This document shows positions 52,256 through 61,356 of a stretch of 64,000 bases of DNA, piece by piece. The translations under genes and the position numbers were made by a program. Source of the DNA: Mesorhizobium sp. STM 4661 (GTDB taxonomy: Bacteria > Pseudomonadota > Alphaproteobacteria > Rhizobiales > Rhizobiaceae); the NCBI RefSeq assembly GCF_000359125.1, contig NZ_CAAF010000030.1:1-64000 (forward strand), read 5' to 3'. The number at the start of each line of letters is the position of its first letter. The first letter of the stretch is position 1. The notes beneath the pieces were generated by a model that saw only the letters and a program-made list of their open reading frames with translations, did not search any database and had not been told where the DNA came from.

Positions 52256-52612
52256 ATGGTGCACAGGACATTCAAGCAAGCAATCGTCGGAACAACCCTG
52301 TCCGGCATCCTGGCGGGGCTCACCGGCTGCACGTCCTTGATGCCACCCGAACCGACGCCGCTGGTGGAGACGTCGCCGCAAAAGGTCGTTCGCAGGGTAC
52401 CTGTTGAGCAAAGGGTTGTTCGCAGGACACCTGTGGAGAAAAAGGTCGTCAAGGCCGCTCCCGAACGCGTGGTCAAGAAAAAAGTGATCAAGCCGGTTGA
52501 GGAAGAGCCTGTTGCCGCGCCCGTCGTGATCGTTCCTTCTTCGGGCGGCGGCGGCGGCGGCGGGGCCGGCGGGACTGGCGGGAGCAGTGGGGGCGGCGGC
52601 TGGGGCGGTTGA
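52256..52612 (+). CDS. Small lipoprotein with VVRR/VVKK repeats
   Basis: No family is recognised. This 118-residue lipoprotein (lipobox LTGC, Cys about residue 25) has short repeats of the form KVVRRVPVEQRVVRRTPVEK, then KAAPERVVKKKV, and a Gly/Ser-rich end (GGGGGGGAGGTGGSSGGGG). The basic repeats could span the cell wall or bind peptidoglycan. AGGAGG precedes the ATG, which lies 17 bases after the caspase-like stop, so the pair is surely co-expressed. Confidence 0.65.
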   Translation: MVHRTFKQAIVGTTLSGILAGLTGCTSLMPPEPTPLVETSPQKVVRRVPVEQRVVRRTPVEKKVVKAAPERVVKKKVIKPVEEEPVAAPVVIVPSSGGGGGGGAGGTGGSSGGGGWGG

Positions 52613-52729
52613 CCAGGTGAACATTGACCGGCAGCCGGAAGCGAACACCCGTATCTTGGGCGCGGTCAGCCAATTTCCGTGTCGAGAGGCTGGCGTTTGG
52701 TCGTAAGGCCTCTCCGGCTTGATCGTCGC

Positions 52730-53413
52730 TTAATTTGCATCCGCTGATTGGCGCAGCGCCTCGATCTCTGCCATCTGGATGCCCATTTCGACAAACGCGG
52801 AAAGAACCGAAAAGCGGTCCGCTAATGCAACACGCGCCAACCCGGCCAGAACTCCCGCATTGACTGCGTGGGCGGCAGGAAATGATTGCAAGTGCGATGC
52901 CGCAGCCATGTCCGTGGTCGTACCGTTGCCGCGCCATCCTGCAGCCAGGGCAATCCAGGCAGCCGGCGTTGTTGGCGGCATTGCCGCAGCCTTGCTCACT
53001 TCCGCGCTATGGTGAGGACTATCCGGTTGGCCGACCCATTCGTGAACAAGCGCGAGCAACTCCTGATCCCTGCTGTCGAGCAGATCGGTCAGGTGGCTCA
53101 GGCACTCATGGGCCCACCAGACCGCGGCCCGCTCGGGAAGGAGATAGGCACAGAACGTAATCGCCTCCTCGGGCACCCGTCCGGCAAGGAGGGCGCGGCA
53201 AAACTCGATTGAAGGCTGTTCGGTTGGAAGTGCGACCATGTCCCCGGCAACAGCGGGGCAGGCCATGAAAAGATCCCGTGCCGTTTTGAATCGAAGCTCA
53301 TTGGCCATGGCCGCCACGCTTTCACTTGGGGAACAATCGGCACTGAAGCCCTGGACGGGGCGCGGGTCAAGCCTCGATCCATGGCAAGGTGGCAACCGCC
53401 GTTCATCGCTCAT
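52730..53413 (-). CDS. DUF6931-like T6SS-associated protein
   Basis: This protein (about 227 residues) has FKTARDLFMACPAVAGDM and EEAITFCAYLLPERAAVWWA, features I associate with the DUF6931 family found in T6SS loci; the name is from memory. It is helical, with no signal peptide or membrane span. Start is uncertain: 53413 (used here) or the Met at 53308 directly before the domain. It is transcribed towards the lipoprotein gene and divergent from the OmpA-like gene. Confidence 0.6.
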   Translation of the reverse strand: MSDERRLPPCHGSRLDPRPVQGFSADCSPSESVAAMANELRFKTARDLFMACPAVAGDMVALPTEQPSIEFCRALLAGRVPEEAITFCAYLLPERAAVWWAHECLSHLTDLLDSRDQELLALVHEWVGQPDSPHHSAEVSKAAAMPPTTPAAWIALAAGWRGNGTTTDMAAASHLQSFPAAHAVNAGVLAGLARVALADRFSVLSAFVEMGIQMAEIEALRQSADAN

Positions 53414-53478
53414 ATGCTCAACGTTTATGACAGACAATTGCTTCGCAATTTGGTATAGTCCGGGGCTGGCGAAATCGG

Positions 53479-54036
53479 ATGCTCAAAACAGGAGTAACCG
53501 CTGTGCGGTTGTGGGGTTCAGCCTTAGTGGCGGCGGTCGCGCTTTTTTCGGCACAGGCTTCCGCCGATCCACTTCAGAAATCAGAAGACATTGTGAAGTT
53601 TTTTGCCGGGGCGAGCGAATTCGGCCCGTCGCGTGGGGTTTGTGTCGGTACCGAAGACGAGTGCAAGAGCAAGAAGAAGGAGGCGGCGCCTGCCGAAAAA
53701 ACCAGCCTCGATATGCTGATCAATTTCGGCCTGGATTCCGCGGAACTCGACACGACCGCGCGCGCTGAACTCGACGAGTTCGCCAAGGCGCTCAAGGACA
53801 GCCGGCTGAGCACGCTGAGTTTTGTCGTAGAAGGCTACACCGACGCTTCCGGTTCGGCTCGCTACAATGAGGGACTGTCGGAACGAAGAGCTCAATCGGT
53901 GACCGCCTTCCTGATGTCCAACGGCGTCGACGCTGTCCGCATCAAGGCGATCGGCCTGGGCGAAACGCGTCCACGCAACCCCGACCCCTACAGTCCTGCC
54001 AACCGCCGGGTGGAAATGCGGATAAGCACCGAGTAG
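53479..54036 (+). CDS. OmpA-family peptidoglycan-binding protein
   Basis: This 185-residue exported protein (signal 1-29, cut at ASA) ends in an OmpA-like domain (about 75-180): INFGLDSAELD, VEGYTDASGSARYNEGLSER, then GLGETRPRNPDPYSPANRRV. The domain binds diaminopimelate in peptidoglycan. A Lys/Cys segment (CVGTEDECKSKKKEA) precedes it. In T6SS loci such proteins anchor the apparatus to the wall. The ATG lacks an obvious ribosome site. Confidence 0.85.
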   Translation: MLKTGVTAVRLWGSALVAAVALFSAQASADPLQKSEDIVKFFAGASEFGPSRGVCVGTEDECKSKKKEAAPAEKTSLDMLINFGLDSAELDTTARAELDEFAKALKDSRLSTLSFVVEGYTDASGSARYNEGLSERRAQSVTAFLMSNGVDAVRIKAIGLGETRPRNPDPYSPANRRVEMRISTE

Positions 54037-54093
54037 CCGGAACCGGGACGAAGGCCCGGCTCATGTGCCGAACAGACTTGAAACGCTGGCTCG

Positions 54094-55746
54094 TCAGTTG
54101 TTGTTGAGCACGCCACCAACCGCCACGCCGGTGCCGAAAATCAGCGCCTTGGTCAGGAAGTCGTTGTTGTCTCGCGGCGGAGGGGCATCCCGCCGAACCA
54201 CCTCGCGGTAGCGCTTTTTCTGCACGACCTGCTGTTGTTTGCGGGGCTTCTGTGCCACTGGCTTTTGTGTCCGAGCCTTCTGTGCCACCGGCTTTTGTGT
54301 GCGGGCCTTCTGCACCTGTTTTTTCGGCTGTGTTGCTCGAGCCTGATCGGCGGCATATCTGGCGCGCACCGACTCCATCATGGGATCCGTCTGGATCACC
54401 AGGAACGCCAGTTGCTCGCGTGTCAAGAAATTGGTCTGCGGCAGCCCATTCTTCGCCTGCCAGATGCCGATCGCGTGGCGGGTCTTCAGACCGATGGTTC
54501 CGTCGATACGGCCGAGTTCATTGCCCAGGGCTTCGATGCGCAACTGCAGATCGATGCGGCCCTCGCGATCGAGACCGATCGCAATTTCTGTCAACTCGGT
54601 ACCCGGAGTCTGCTTCGCCTCGTCGGAAACGCCAACCGAGGTGCGAACGGCTGAGCCGGAATTGGCATTCGCCTCGTCCTCATCCACCGCCGCGACCTGC
54701 CGGTTTTCGGCTTTCGGTTCCTTCAACTGGTCGATGTTCAGCCGTGCCACCGTAGCGAAGCGGCCGCTTGGAAACTGGTCGAGATAGGCTTTGTAGAAAG
54801 GAACGGAATTGCGCTTCGAAGCTTCATCCCACAGACGCTGCTCGACCTCCCAGGAAGGAGGCTCGCTGGTTACGGGGGCAGGGGTCGGTGTCGCTGCGGC
54901 GCCGGAGGCGTCGGCGACGGGTTTTACGGCAGGCGCCGCTTCCGCAACGGATTGTCCAAGGAAGACCTCGCGCCCCAGCGATGCGTTGTGCCAAGGCCTC
55001 TGGCGACCTTTTGTAGTTTTGGTCACTTCGCCGCGCACACGCGTCAGCGCGGTCTGGATTTCAACGCCAGGTTCAGTCAGGTACCTGGCGAGCGCCGCAG
55101 TGTAAGGACTGTTGACGCCGTTGCCGTCGAAAGCGATGGCGCCTGGATCCGTTGCATAGGCAATCAGAATGCCGCCGGTTCCAACGCCGTCCGATTTTGC
55201 TTCGACCGGCGCCAGACCGGAGCCCAACGACGTGGAGCGGCCCTTCGGCATCGAGGCGGCCAGCATCCTTGCCAGCGGATTGTCGCGGCAGGCATCGAGG
55301 ATGATCACGCCAACCGCCGGGTCGGGCGGTAGTGCTGCCATGAAGTCGTCGATCTGAATGGTGCGGGTCTTGAGATAAGCGGGCGATGTCAACTCGGCGT
55401 CGACCGGAAACAGGAAATTCTTGCCGTCGACCTGCATACCGTGGCCGGCATAAAAAATGACGGCGAGGTCGGCGTCGTAGGATTGCTCGGTAAACCGACT
55501 GATGAGGCTGTGCATGCCTGCATTGTCTTGATCGACCCCCTCGATCACCTGGAAGCCGGCATTGCGCAGGGTGGATGCGATGAGGCGCGCATCGTTGGCG
55601 GGATTGGGCAAGGCAACGGCATGGACATATTTGCTGTTGCCGATGACCAGTGCCACGCGTTTGGCATCGGGCGCGGCGGCTTCGGCGCCAAGCGAGGCGA
55701 TGACAAACAGGATAAACCCGCTCAGAAAGACAGCAAATGCTTTCAT
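54094..55746 (-). CDS. Caspase-like (C14) peptidase with peptidoglycan-binding-like domain
   Basis: This 550-residue secreted protein (signal 1-24) has a caspase-like domain (about 28-260) with FYAGHGM (H102) and LDACRDNP (C153). A Pro/Ala linker leads to a helical part, then a segment (about 440-490, with IGLKTRHAIGIWQAKNGLPQ) resembling the peptidoglycan-binding type-1 domain. The tail is basic and repetitive (KARTQKPVAQ repeated). ATG 55746 has GGAGGG about 8 bases upstream. It is the second caspase-like protein in the region. It lies 218 bases after the M23 gene in the same direction. Confidence 0.86.
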   Translation of the reverse strand: MKAFAVFLSGFILFVIASLGAEAAAPDAKRVALVIGNSKYVHAVALPNPANDARLIASTLRNAGFQVIEGVDQDNAGMHSLISRFTEQSYDADLAVIFYAGHGMQVDGKNFLFPVDAELTSPAYLKTRTIQIDDFMAALPPDPAVGVIILDACRDNPLARMLAASMPKGRSTSLGSGLAPVEAKSDGVGTGGILIAYATDPGAIAFDGNGVNSPYTAALARYLTEPGVEIQTALTRVRGEVTKTTKGRQRPWHNASLGREVFLGQSVAEAAPAVKPVADASGAAATPTPAPVTSEPPSWEVEQRLWDEASKRNSVPFYKAYLDQFPSGRFATVARLNIDQLKEPKAENRQVAAVDEDEANANSGSAVRTSVGVSDEAKQTPGTELTEIAIGLDREGRIDLQLRIEALGNELGRIDGTIGLKTRHAIGIWQAKNGLPQTNFLTREQLAFLVIQTDPMMESVRARYAADQARATQPKKQVQKARTQKPVAQKARTQKPVAQKPRKQQQVVQKKRYREVVRRDAPPPRDNNDFLTKALIFGTGVAVGGVLNNN

Positions 55747-55964
55747 GGACCAGCCCTCCGCCCCACTGGGGCGCACTTTTGATGTCTGCGCATGCCAAAT
55801 TTCATCAGCGACATAGTCGCTTCTGCCAAAATGGCTCCTGGGCGTATGTGATCTCGACCACAGTTTTGGTTCACAAAGGGCCAGAAAAAAGTTCGCTATA
55901 ACAACACTTGGCGCAGGAACACCAATGGTCCAACGGCGAAACTCGCACGCCGCGAGAAGCAGGT

Positions 55965-58295
55965 TCAAAGGGTATTCTGAATCGAGCTTATGAGGGCCGT
56001 GATTGCCTGCTTGTACTTTCCGAACTCCGGCGATGTCTGGCGGACTTCCGTCGTCGTCGTTGTCTGCTGGGCCACTTCGGTCGTCGGCGGGCTCAGCTTC
56101 CGACCCATTTTCCTTTCGGCCCAGCTCACGACATAGCTGGCGGTCTTGCCGGTGAGAAACGGGTTGGCTTGAATGACGGCCGACCCGAGCACGGCGCTCA
56201 ATTGCGCCGAACCCGGCGCCGACAACACCTGATGCGCGCCTTCCATTCCCAGGAAATGGCAGAGATAGAGCCGGCCGGCTGTGATCTGGTGGCCACGCGC
56301 CCGAAGATACGCTTCGCCTTCGCGCGCCAGATTGCTCACCATCTCGCGCGAGATCGTGGCGTCGTAGCGCAGAGCGAGCAGGTCAGCGGTTGACAATGTC
56401 CGCGCAAGTTCGGGGCGGTATGTGTTCATCATCCTGATCCAGGTCTTTGTTATGAACTGACCGGCGCCAGTCGCTGAGGAATTGGGGTTCTTGGCGCGGG
56501 CGCTGCCGCCACTTTCGACTTGAACGATACGGTCGGTCAGCGTTTCGACAGCGGAATCGTCCGTGGCGATTGTGGTGACCGTGCCCAGGGGATCGACGGC
56601 CTCGCCACTCCGATAAAGTTCGAAGTGCAGGTGCGGCCCCGTCGAAAGGCCGGTGGTGCCGATATAGCCGATGATATCGCCTGCCTTCACCTTCGTGCCG
56701 ACGCCGTCCTTGATCGCGAACTTCTGCATATGCGCATAGCGCGTCTCGCGCCCGTTTCCGTGCGAAATCTTCACCAGGTTGCCGTAGCCCCCGCCATCGC
56801 CCTGAAAGACGACTTCGCCGTCGAAGGCGGCTGCAATCGGCGTACCCATAGGTGCCGCCCAATCCACACCCTTGTGGATCCGAACGGTTCCGAGGATCGG
56901 GTGCTTGCGTGGGCCGAAGGTGGACGTCATGACCCCGTTGACCGGCGTGGCCATGCCGTTGGTGACCGTCAGCGAGCGAACCTGATCGTCACCGCTAACG
57001 CATGCAAACTGGCCGTCGCTCTGCTGGAAGACGAAACAGTCGAGGCTCTTTTCGGTACCCTGGATGCCCACATACAACACCCGTCCGGCAGTCTCTCCCT
57101 TGCCACGTGGCCTTTGGGAATAGATCAGCACCAGACGCTGGTCTTCGCTGGCGAAGGCATCCAGATCCTGTCCTCTGGAGAGATACATGATCGCTTCTCC
57201 GATCACGCCGGTCGGAACTTTGTTGCGTGCCGCCGTCGAATAGATTGCGTCGAGTAGTCGGTATTGCCTCTTGTGCGTGCCTTCCGCTTGTGCGCCGGAG
57301 TAGTTGAACAGATCTTCACGGACCCAGGGGTCAACACCAGACACAAACGCACCAGCGGCATTGCGCGTCAGCGTGCCGACAAATACGTTCTTGGCGTAGA
57401 TCGAAACCTGCATGAGGGACATGGTTGTCGTCTCGCGCGCCGGTCTGAAACCGCGCATGGCGACGACATAACCGGGCTCAAGGCTTTCGCGACTGAAAAG
57501 CACCTTCAGGGCTTCGCCTGCCAGCTTGGCATCCTCGGCGGAGAAATGCGCATCCAGGGCAACGCTGTCCAAACTGCGGTCGTTGAGAATCTTTACGAAA
57601 ATGTCTTCGGTAGCCGCGAATCGTTGGTATTCACTCGTGACAGTTGCAACGCTTGTGTTGTTTTCGATCTGGGTCTTCTGGAATGCGGGAAGGGCTGCCT
57701 CGCCTGCGGCGATTGTTTCGCCCCAGCCTGCTTGGGGATCATCGGCGTCCGCCTGCGGGCCAGAAGCAACCGGAGCCTCGCCTGGGACGGGTGGCTGAAG
57801 ATCGTCTTGCAGATCGCTGGCTGGCGCCGCCGCGGTCTGTCGCTGTGCCTGGAAGAATGCGAAATCTTCTTGCGTGGACGGTATCGTCGTCATGAATTTT
57901 TCGCTGGCGCTAAGCATCACGTCAGACAGAATCTCGATCTGGGGAGAAACTCCGGCCTGATCGAGTTCTGCCGGGCGCGGGATCACTTTACCTTTCGTTG
58001 CGGCGCCGGCGTCGGGCGCAAGGGTGATCCACATAGGATCCCCTGCGAGGTCGATGATGGCAGGCACATAGACCGATGCATCGGCCGGCACGTCGTCCGT
58101 TCCTTCGACCGCCTGCAACTCCTCGTCTTCATCGCCGAACGACCAATAGTCCGCGGTGAGGTAAAAGCCGGTGGCGATCGACAACAGGACAATCACGGCA
58201 AGACCGGCAAGGAGCCTGCGCCACAGCGTGCGCCTGCGAAGGGCAGCGCGCGCCTGCCTCTTTGCCCGGAAGCTCGTGTCGATACTGTGCGTCAC
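55965..58295 (-). CDS. M23 endopeptidase fused to a lytic transglycosylase-like domain
   Basis: This 776-residue protein has one N-terminal membrane segment (about 27-47), then a long region similar to the M23 protein at 32219, then an M23 domain (FGPRKHPILGTVRIHKGVDW at about 460-480; GPHLHFE at about 552) and a C-terminal lytic transglycosylase-like domain (about 583-720) with VQVESGG (putative catalytic Glu) and SATGAGQFITKTWIRM. It could cut both peptide and glycan parts of the wall for T6SS assembly. GTG 58295 overlaps the DUF1036 stop by four bases, so the two are translationally coupled. Confidence 0.85.
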   Translation of the reverse strand: MTHSIDTSFRAKRQARAALRRRTLWRRLLAGLAVIVLLSIATGFYLTADYWSFGDEDEELQAVEGTDDVPADASVYVPAIIDLAGDPMWITLAPDAGAATKGKVIPRPAELDQAGVSPQIEILSDVMLSASEKFMTTIPSTQEDFAFFQAQRQTAAAPASDLQDDLQPPVPGEAPVASGPQADADDPQAGWGETIAAGEAALPAFQKTQIENNTSVATVTSEYQRFAATEDIFVKILNDRSLDSVALDAHFSAEDAKLAGEALKVLFSRESLEPGYVVAMRGFRPARETTTMSLMQVSIYAKNVFVGTLTRNAAGAFVSGVDPWVREDLFNYSGAQAEGTHKRQYRLLDAIYSTAARNKVPTGVIGEAIMYLSRGQDLDAFASEDQRLVLIYSQRPRGKGETAGRVLYVGIQGTEKSLDCFVFQQSDGQFACVSGDDQVRSLTVTNGMATPVNGVMTSTFGPRKHPILGTVRIHKGVDWAAPMGTPIAAAFDGEVVFQGDGGGYGNLVKISHGNGRETRYAHMQKFAIKDGVGTKVKAGDIIGYIGTTGLSTGPHLHFELYRSGEAVDPLGTVTTIATDDSAVETLTDRIVQVESGGSARAKNPNSSATGAGQFITKTWIRMMNTYRPELARTLSTADLLALRYDATISREMVSNLAREGEAYLRARGHQITAGRLYLCHFLGMEGAHQVLSAPGSAQLSAVLGSAVIQANPFLTGKTASYVVSWAERKMGRKLSPPTTEVAQQTTTTTEVRQTSPEFGKYKQAITALISSIQNTL

Positions 58296-58798
58296 GGATT
58301 GCCTGCGGTGAGGAAAAAGGTCCACCGCGCCTGTTCGAGCGTATCGACTTCGAGAAATTTTGCGGCGATGTGGCCGCGCGGCCAGCATTCATCGATGCCG
58401 CGTATCGAGAAGCGCCGCCGGTCGATGCACATTTCGGTCGACCCTGTCAGGATCGCGTGACCAAAAACGTCCGTCGCATAGATGTAGATGTAGCGGTTCG
58501 TCAGTTCCTCGCGGATGACGTTTACGCATTGATTTGCGCCGATGGTCCACCAGCCGTCGGTCTGGTCCGCATTGTCGACCTTCTGGCCAACGGCGAGATT
58601 GACCACGTCGAGTGTCTGATTGCAGACGGTGAATTCGGCACGCGCTTCGCTGGTCGAGAGGAGAGCCAGCAGCGTCGCGCCCGAGATGACCGTAAGTTTG
58701 ATACGACCTCTCAGGGCAAGCAGGGCTCGAACCAAGTCATGCTGCTTTTTGGGCGGGACAGCGGGCAGGGAGGAAAAACGCGAGCGGCGGAGGTCCAT
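58292..58798 (-). CDS. DUF1036 membrane protein
   Basis: This 168-residue protein has a hydrophobic segment (about residues 33-53, KLTVISGATLLALLSTSEAR) and a DUF1036 domain: FTVCNQTLDVVNLAVG, GWWTIGANQCVNVI, then STEMCIDRRRFSI. The domain has four conserved Cys likely forming disulfides. Function is unknown; in T6SS clusters of rhizobia it commonly accompanies the kinase. The ATG is 11 bases after the kinase stop. Confidence 0.82.
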   Translation of the reverse strand: MDLRRSRFSSLPAVPPKKQHDLVRALLALRGRIKLTVISGATLLALLSTSEARAEFTVCNQTLDVVNLAVGQKVDNADQTDGWWTIGANQCVNVIREELTNRYIYIYATDVFGHAILTGSTEMCIDRRRFSIRGIDECWPRGHIAAKFLEVDTLEQARWTFFLTAGNP

Positions 58799-58809
58799 GG
58801 GCGTCCATG

Positions 58810-61356
58810 CTACCCGCCGAGCCGGAAGTACTGTGCAGTCGCGGAGAATTCAGATCCACTGGTCTCGATTTCCTCGAGGATTTTGGGCAGCAGCATCGAG
58901 GCTGGTGTTGGTCCGGAGAATGCCGCAGCCTGAATATCCTGTCGACCTGTGATGACCATTATGATCTGCGGCACGGGCTTGCCGGCCGCCTTGTCGGCGG
59001 CATCGAGACTGGTCGGGATGTTGAAAGTGGCCTTGTCCGGTTGCACGACGATACGATCGTCGAGGTTGAATGCCATACCCTCGTGGTCGATCAGGAGCAC
59101 GCTGGAAATGAGGCCGCCTTGCGTCACCAGCGTGCCGCTGATTGGCGAACCGCTCGGCACCGACGTTCGATCGAGAGCAAGCTGCGGCTTGTCGGCAGCT
59201 GTCCGGTCCAGAAAGCGCAGAAAGTTGGTGACTTCGCATTGGGCTGGTTCAATGAGGCGGACGCTGATGTCCGGTTCGACATGGAATCTTGCCTGGAAAT
59301 CGTTCATCATTCGTTCGAATGGTGGGACCTCCGTTCCAAATCCCTCGATCGCGGCAGCCTTGTCGGTCGCCGACGTCAACGCCGCATAGAAACAGTCGCC
59401 GCCGCTGAAGTCGCGCACCCAGGAGACCCGTTGCGCCATCGCATCGACGGGAGGGGCCGGCGGAGCTTCCGGTCTGGGCACATTCAAGGCGACGGCGTCG
59501 TTGTCCGGTGGTTTGCCTGCCGGTGGCTGCGGCGCAGGCTCCACCTTTGCTGCCTGCTCCGGGGCCTTGCTTCCGGCGTCGAGCTTGACCTTCTCCTCCG
59601 ACTCGATCCGCATCGCCTGCTCCGCCTTCTGACGCTCGTCCTCTTCGGCTTGTGTCTTCGCCGCCTCTTCGGCGGCCTGTCGCTCCGCCTTGGCCTTGGC
59701 TTCGGCATCAGCCTTGGCTTCAGCATCAGCCTTAGCTTCCTCTGCAGCCTGTTGCTCGGGCTTCTGCCTCTCCACGACATCGGGCTGGACCGCTGGCGGC
59801 GGCGGGGCTTTCTCGGCTGGTGACACAGGCGCGACCTCGGCGGTCGGCGGAACCGCCTGCTGGCTGTCGCTGGTCACCGCATCCGGCTGAATTGCCGGTG
59901 GGGCTTCTTCGGGTGGCGTTTGCGCCTTGGCTGCAGACGGTTTCGAGATTTCCTCGGTCGGCGGGGGGACTTTGGCCGGCTGTGTCGGCTCCGGCTCCTG
60001 ACCGGCCGCGGCATCGGCCTGATTTTCAACGGGCGCTGTGACCCCTGTTTGTGACTGCTGAGGCGAAGCTGCCTTTGCCGGTTCATCGCCTGGAGGCTTC
60101 GCAGCCCTGTCCGTTCTGGCCGGCTTTGATGCTCCTGGTGCCAAAAGCGATGTATCGCCGGCGACCGGCGTGGAAGGCGTCATCAAGCCGCTCAGATAGA
60201 CGCCTGCGCCGGACACCGCAGCCAGCGCCGCCAAGGCAGCGATCGCGATGGTTCGGGTCTTTGCAGACTTCCCGGTGGCATCAGGCGTGACCGCGCGCGA
60301 AGGAGGGGCGACCGCCGAAGACCGCGGTTCGGACAGATGCGCCGGCCGGACATGCGGGACGAAGCGCTGCTCCCCCGGTTTCGCTGCAATTGGCAAGCCG
60401 TGCCCCAGGGCTTTGGAGCCGGGCGCGACGGTCCCCCCGGTGCGCGGCAGACCGCTCCGGTCGCGGGGTGTGATGGACGGTGGAGGCGTTGTCTCCTCGC
60501 TGTCATCACGCGTCAGCCTGGCGATGTCCGCCATGCTGACCGGCCGATCCCGCGGGTCCGGTTGCAGCATGGCTTCGACAATGTCGCGAAAATCGGCATC
60601 GATGTCGGACAGGTCCGGCACGGTTCGGCGCTTCTCCACGATCTCGAACTGGGAGCCGCCCATGTCGATCGGTTTTCCGCGTAGTGCGGCGGCCAGCACC
60701 AATCCCAGGCTGTAGATGTCGGACTGCTCGCTGACGTCGCCGCCATACAGCCCGAGCTGTTCGGGAGAAACGTAGTTGTACTTTCCCGCGAACTTTCCGC
60801 CGATCAGGGTCTCCCCGCCGACGGTTGCCGATCGCGCGATGCCGAAGTCGATGATCTTTGCGCGGTCGACCCGGCCTCCTGGCAGGATGATGTTATCCGG
60901 GGAGAGGTCGCGGTGTATTGCTCCCGCCTGGTGCACGGCGCTCAAACCGGATGCGAGGCGGTGGCAGAGCTTGCGCACGTCTTCCGTCTGCATCGCGCCA
61001 CGTCGCATGACGTCGAACAGCGATTCACCGTCGACGAATTCCATGGCAAGGTAGGGCCGGCCGATCCCGGGATCGATCGTGAAGACGTGATATCTGACGA
61101 CCGCGTCGTGCGACAGGTGATTGAGGATCGAGGCTTCCTTGCGGAACAGGGACAGAATCGTCTGGTCACGGGCGAACTCGGGCAGAACAATCTTGATCGC
61201 GACGTGGTCGCCGGTCTGGATGTTGTGGCCACGGTAGACCTCACCCATGCCACCGAACGCGATCCGCTCGTCAAGTTCGTAGATGCCGCTGAGTTGCGTA
61301 CCTACGGCGGTGTTGGCCAGGCCAGGCGATATTCGTGTCTTGTCGTCGGCGCTCAT
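58810..61356 (-). CDS. Membrane Ser/Thr protein kinase (PpkA-like)
   Basis: This 848-residue transmembrane kinase has an N-terminal eukaryotic-like domain: FGGMGEVYRG, K55 (HVAIKIV), HRDLSPDN (D150) and DFGIA (D170). One membrane segment follows at about residues 375-395, then a long Pro/Ala and Lys/Glu/Ala coiled segment (KADAEAKADAEAKAKAERQA) that resembles TolA, then a compact periplasmic domain (about 650-848). It should switch T6SS firing on by phosphorylating a regulator such as Fha. Its ATG overlaps the phosphatase gene stop by one base. Confidence 0.9.
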   Translation of the reverse strand: MSADDKTRISPGLANTAVGTQLSGIYELDERIAFGGMGEVYRGHNIQTGDHVAIKIVLPEFARDQTILSLFRKEASILNHLSHDAVVRYHVFTIDPGIGRPYLAMEFVDGESLFDVMRRGAMQTEDVRKLCHRLASGLSAVHQAGAIHRDLSPDNIILPGGRVDRAKIIDFGIARSATVGGETLIGGKFAGKYNYVSPEQLGLYGGDVSEQSDIYSLGLVLAAALRGKPIDMGGSQFEIVEKRRTVPDLSDIDADFRDIVEAMLQPDPRDRPVSMADIARLTRDDSEETTPPPSITPRDRSGLPRTGGTVAPGSKALGHGLPIAAKPGEQRFVPHVRPAHLSEPRSSAVAPPSRAVTPDATGKSAKTRTIAIAALAALAAVSGAGVYLSGLMTPSTPVAGDTSLLAPGASKPARTDRAAKPPGDEPAKAASPQQSQTGVTAPVENQADAAAGQEPEPTQPAKVPPPTEEISKPSAAKAQTPPEEAPPAIQPDAVTSDSQQAVPPTAEVAPVSPAEKAPPPPAVQPDVVERQKPEQQAAEEAKADAEAKADAEAKAKAERQAAEEAAKTQAEEDERQKAEQAMRIESEEKVKLDAGSKAPEQAAKVEPAPQPPAGKPPDNDAVALNVPRPEAPPAPPVDAMAQRVSWVRDFSGGDCFYAALTSATDKAAAIEGFGTEVPPFERMMNDFQARFHVEPDISVRLIEPAQCEVTNFLRFLDRTAADKPQLALDRTSVPSGSPISGTLVTQGGLISSVLLIDHEGMAFNLDDRIVVQPDKATFNIPTSLDAADKAAGKPVPQIIMVITGRQDIQAAAFSGPTPASMLLPKILEEIETSGSEFSATAQYFRLGG

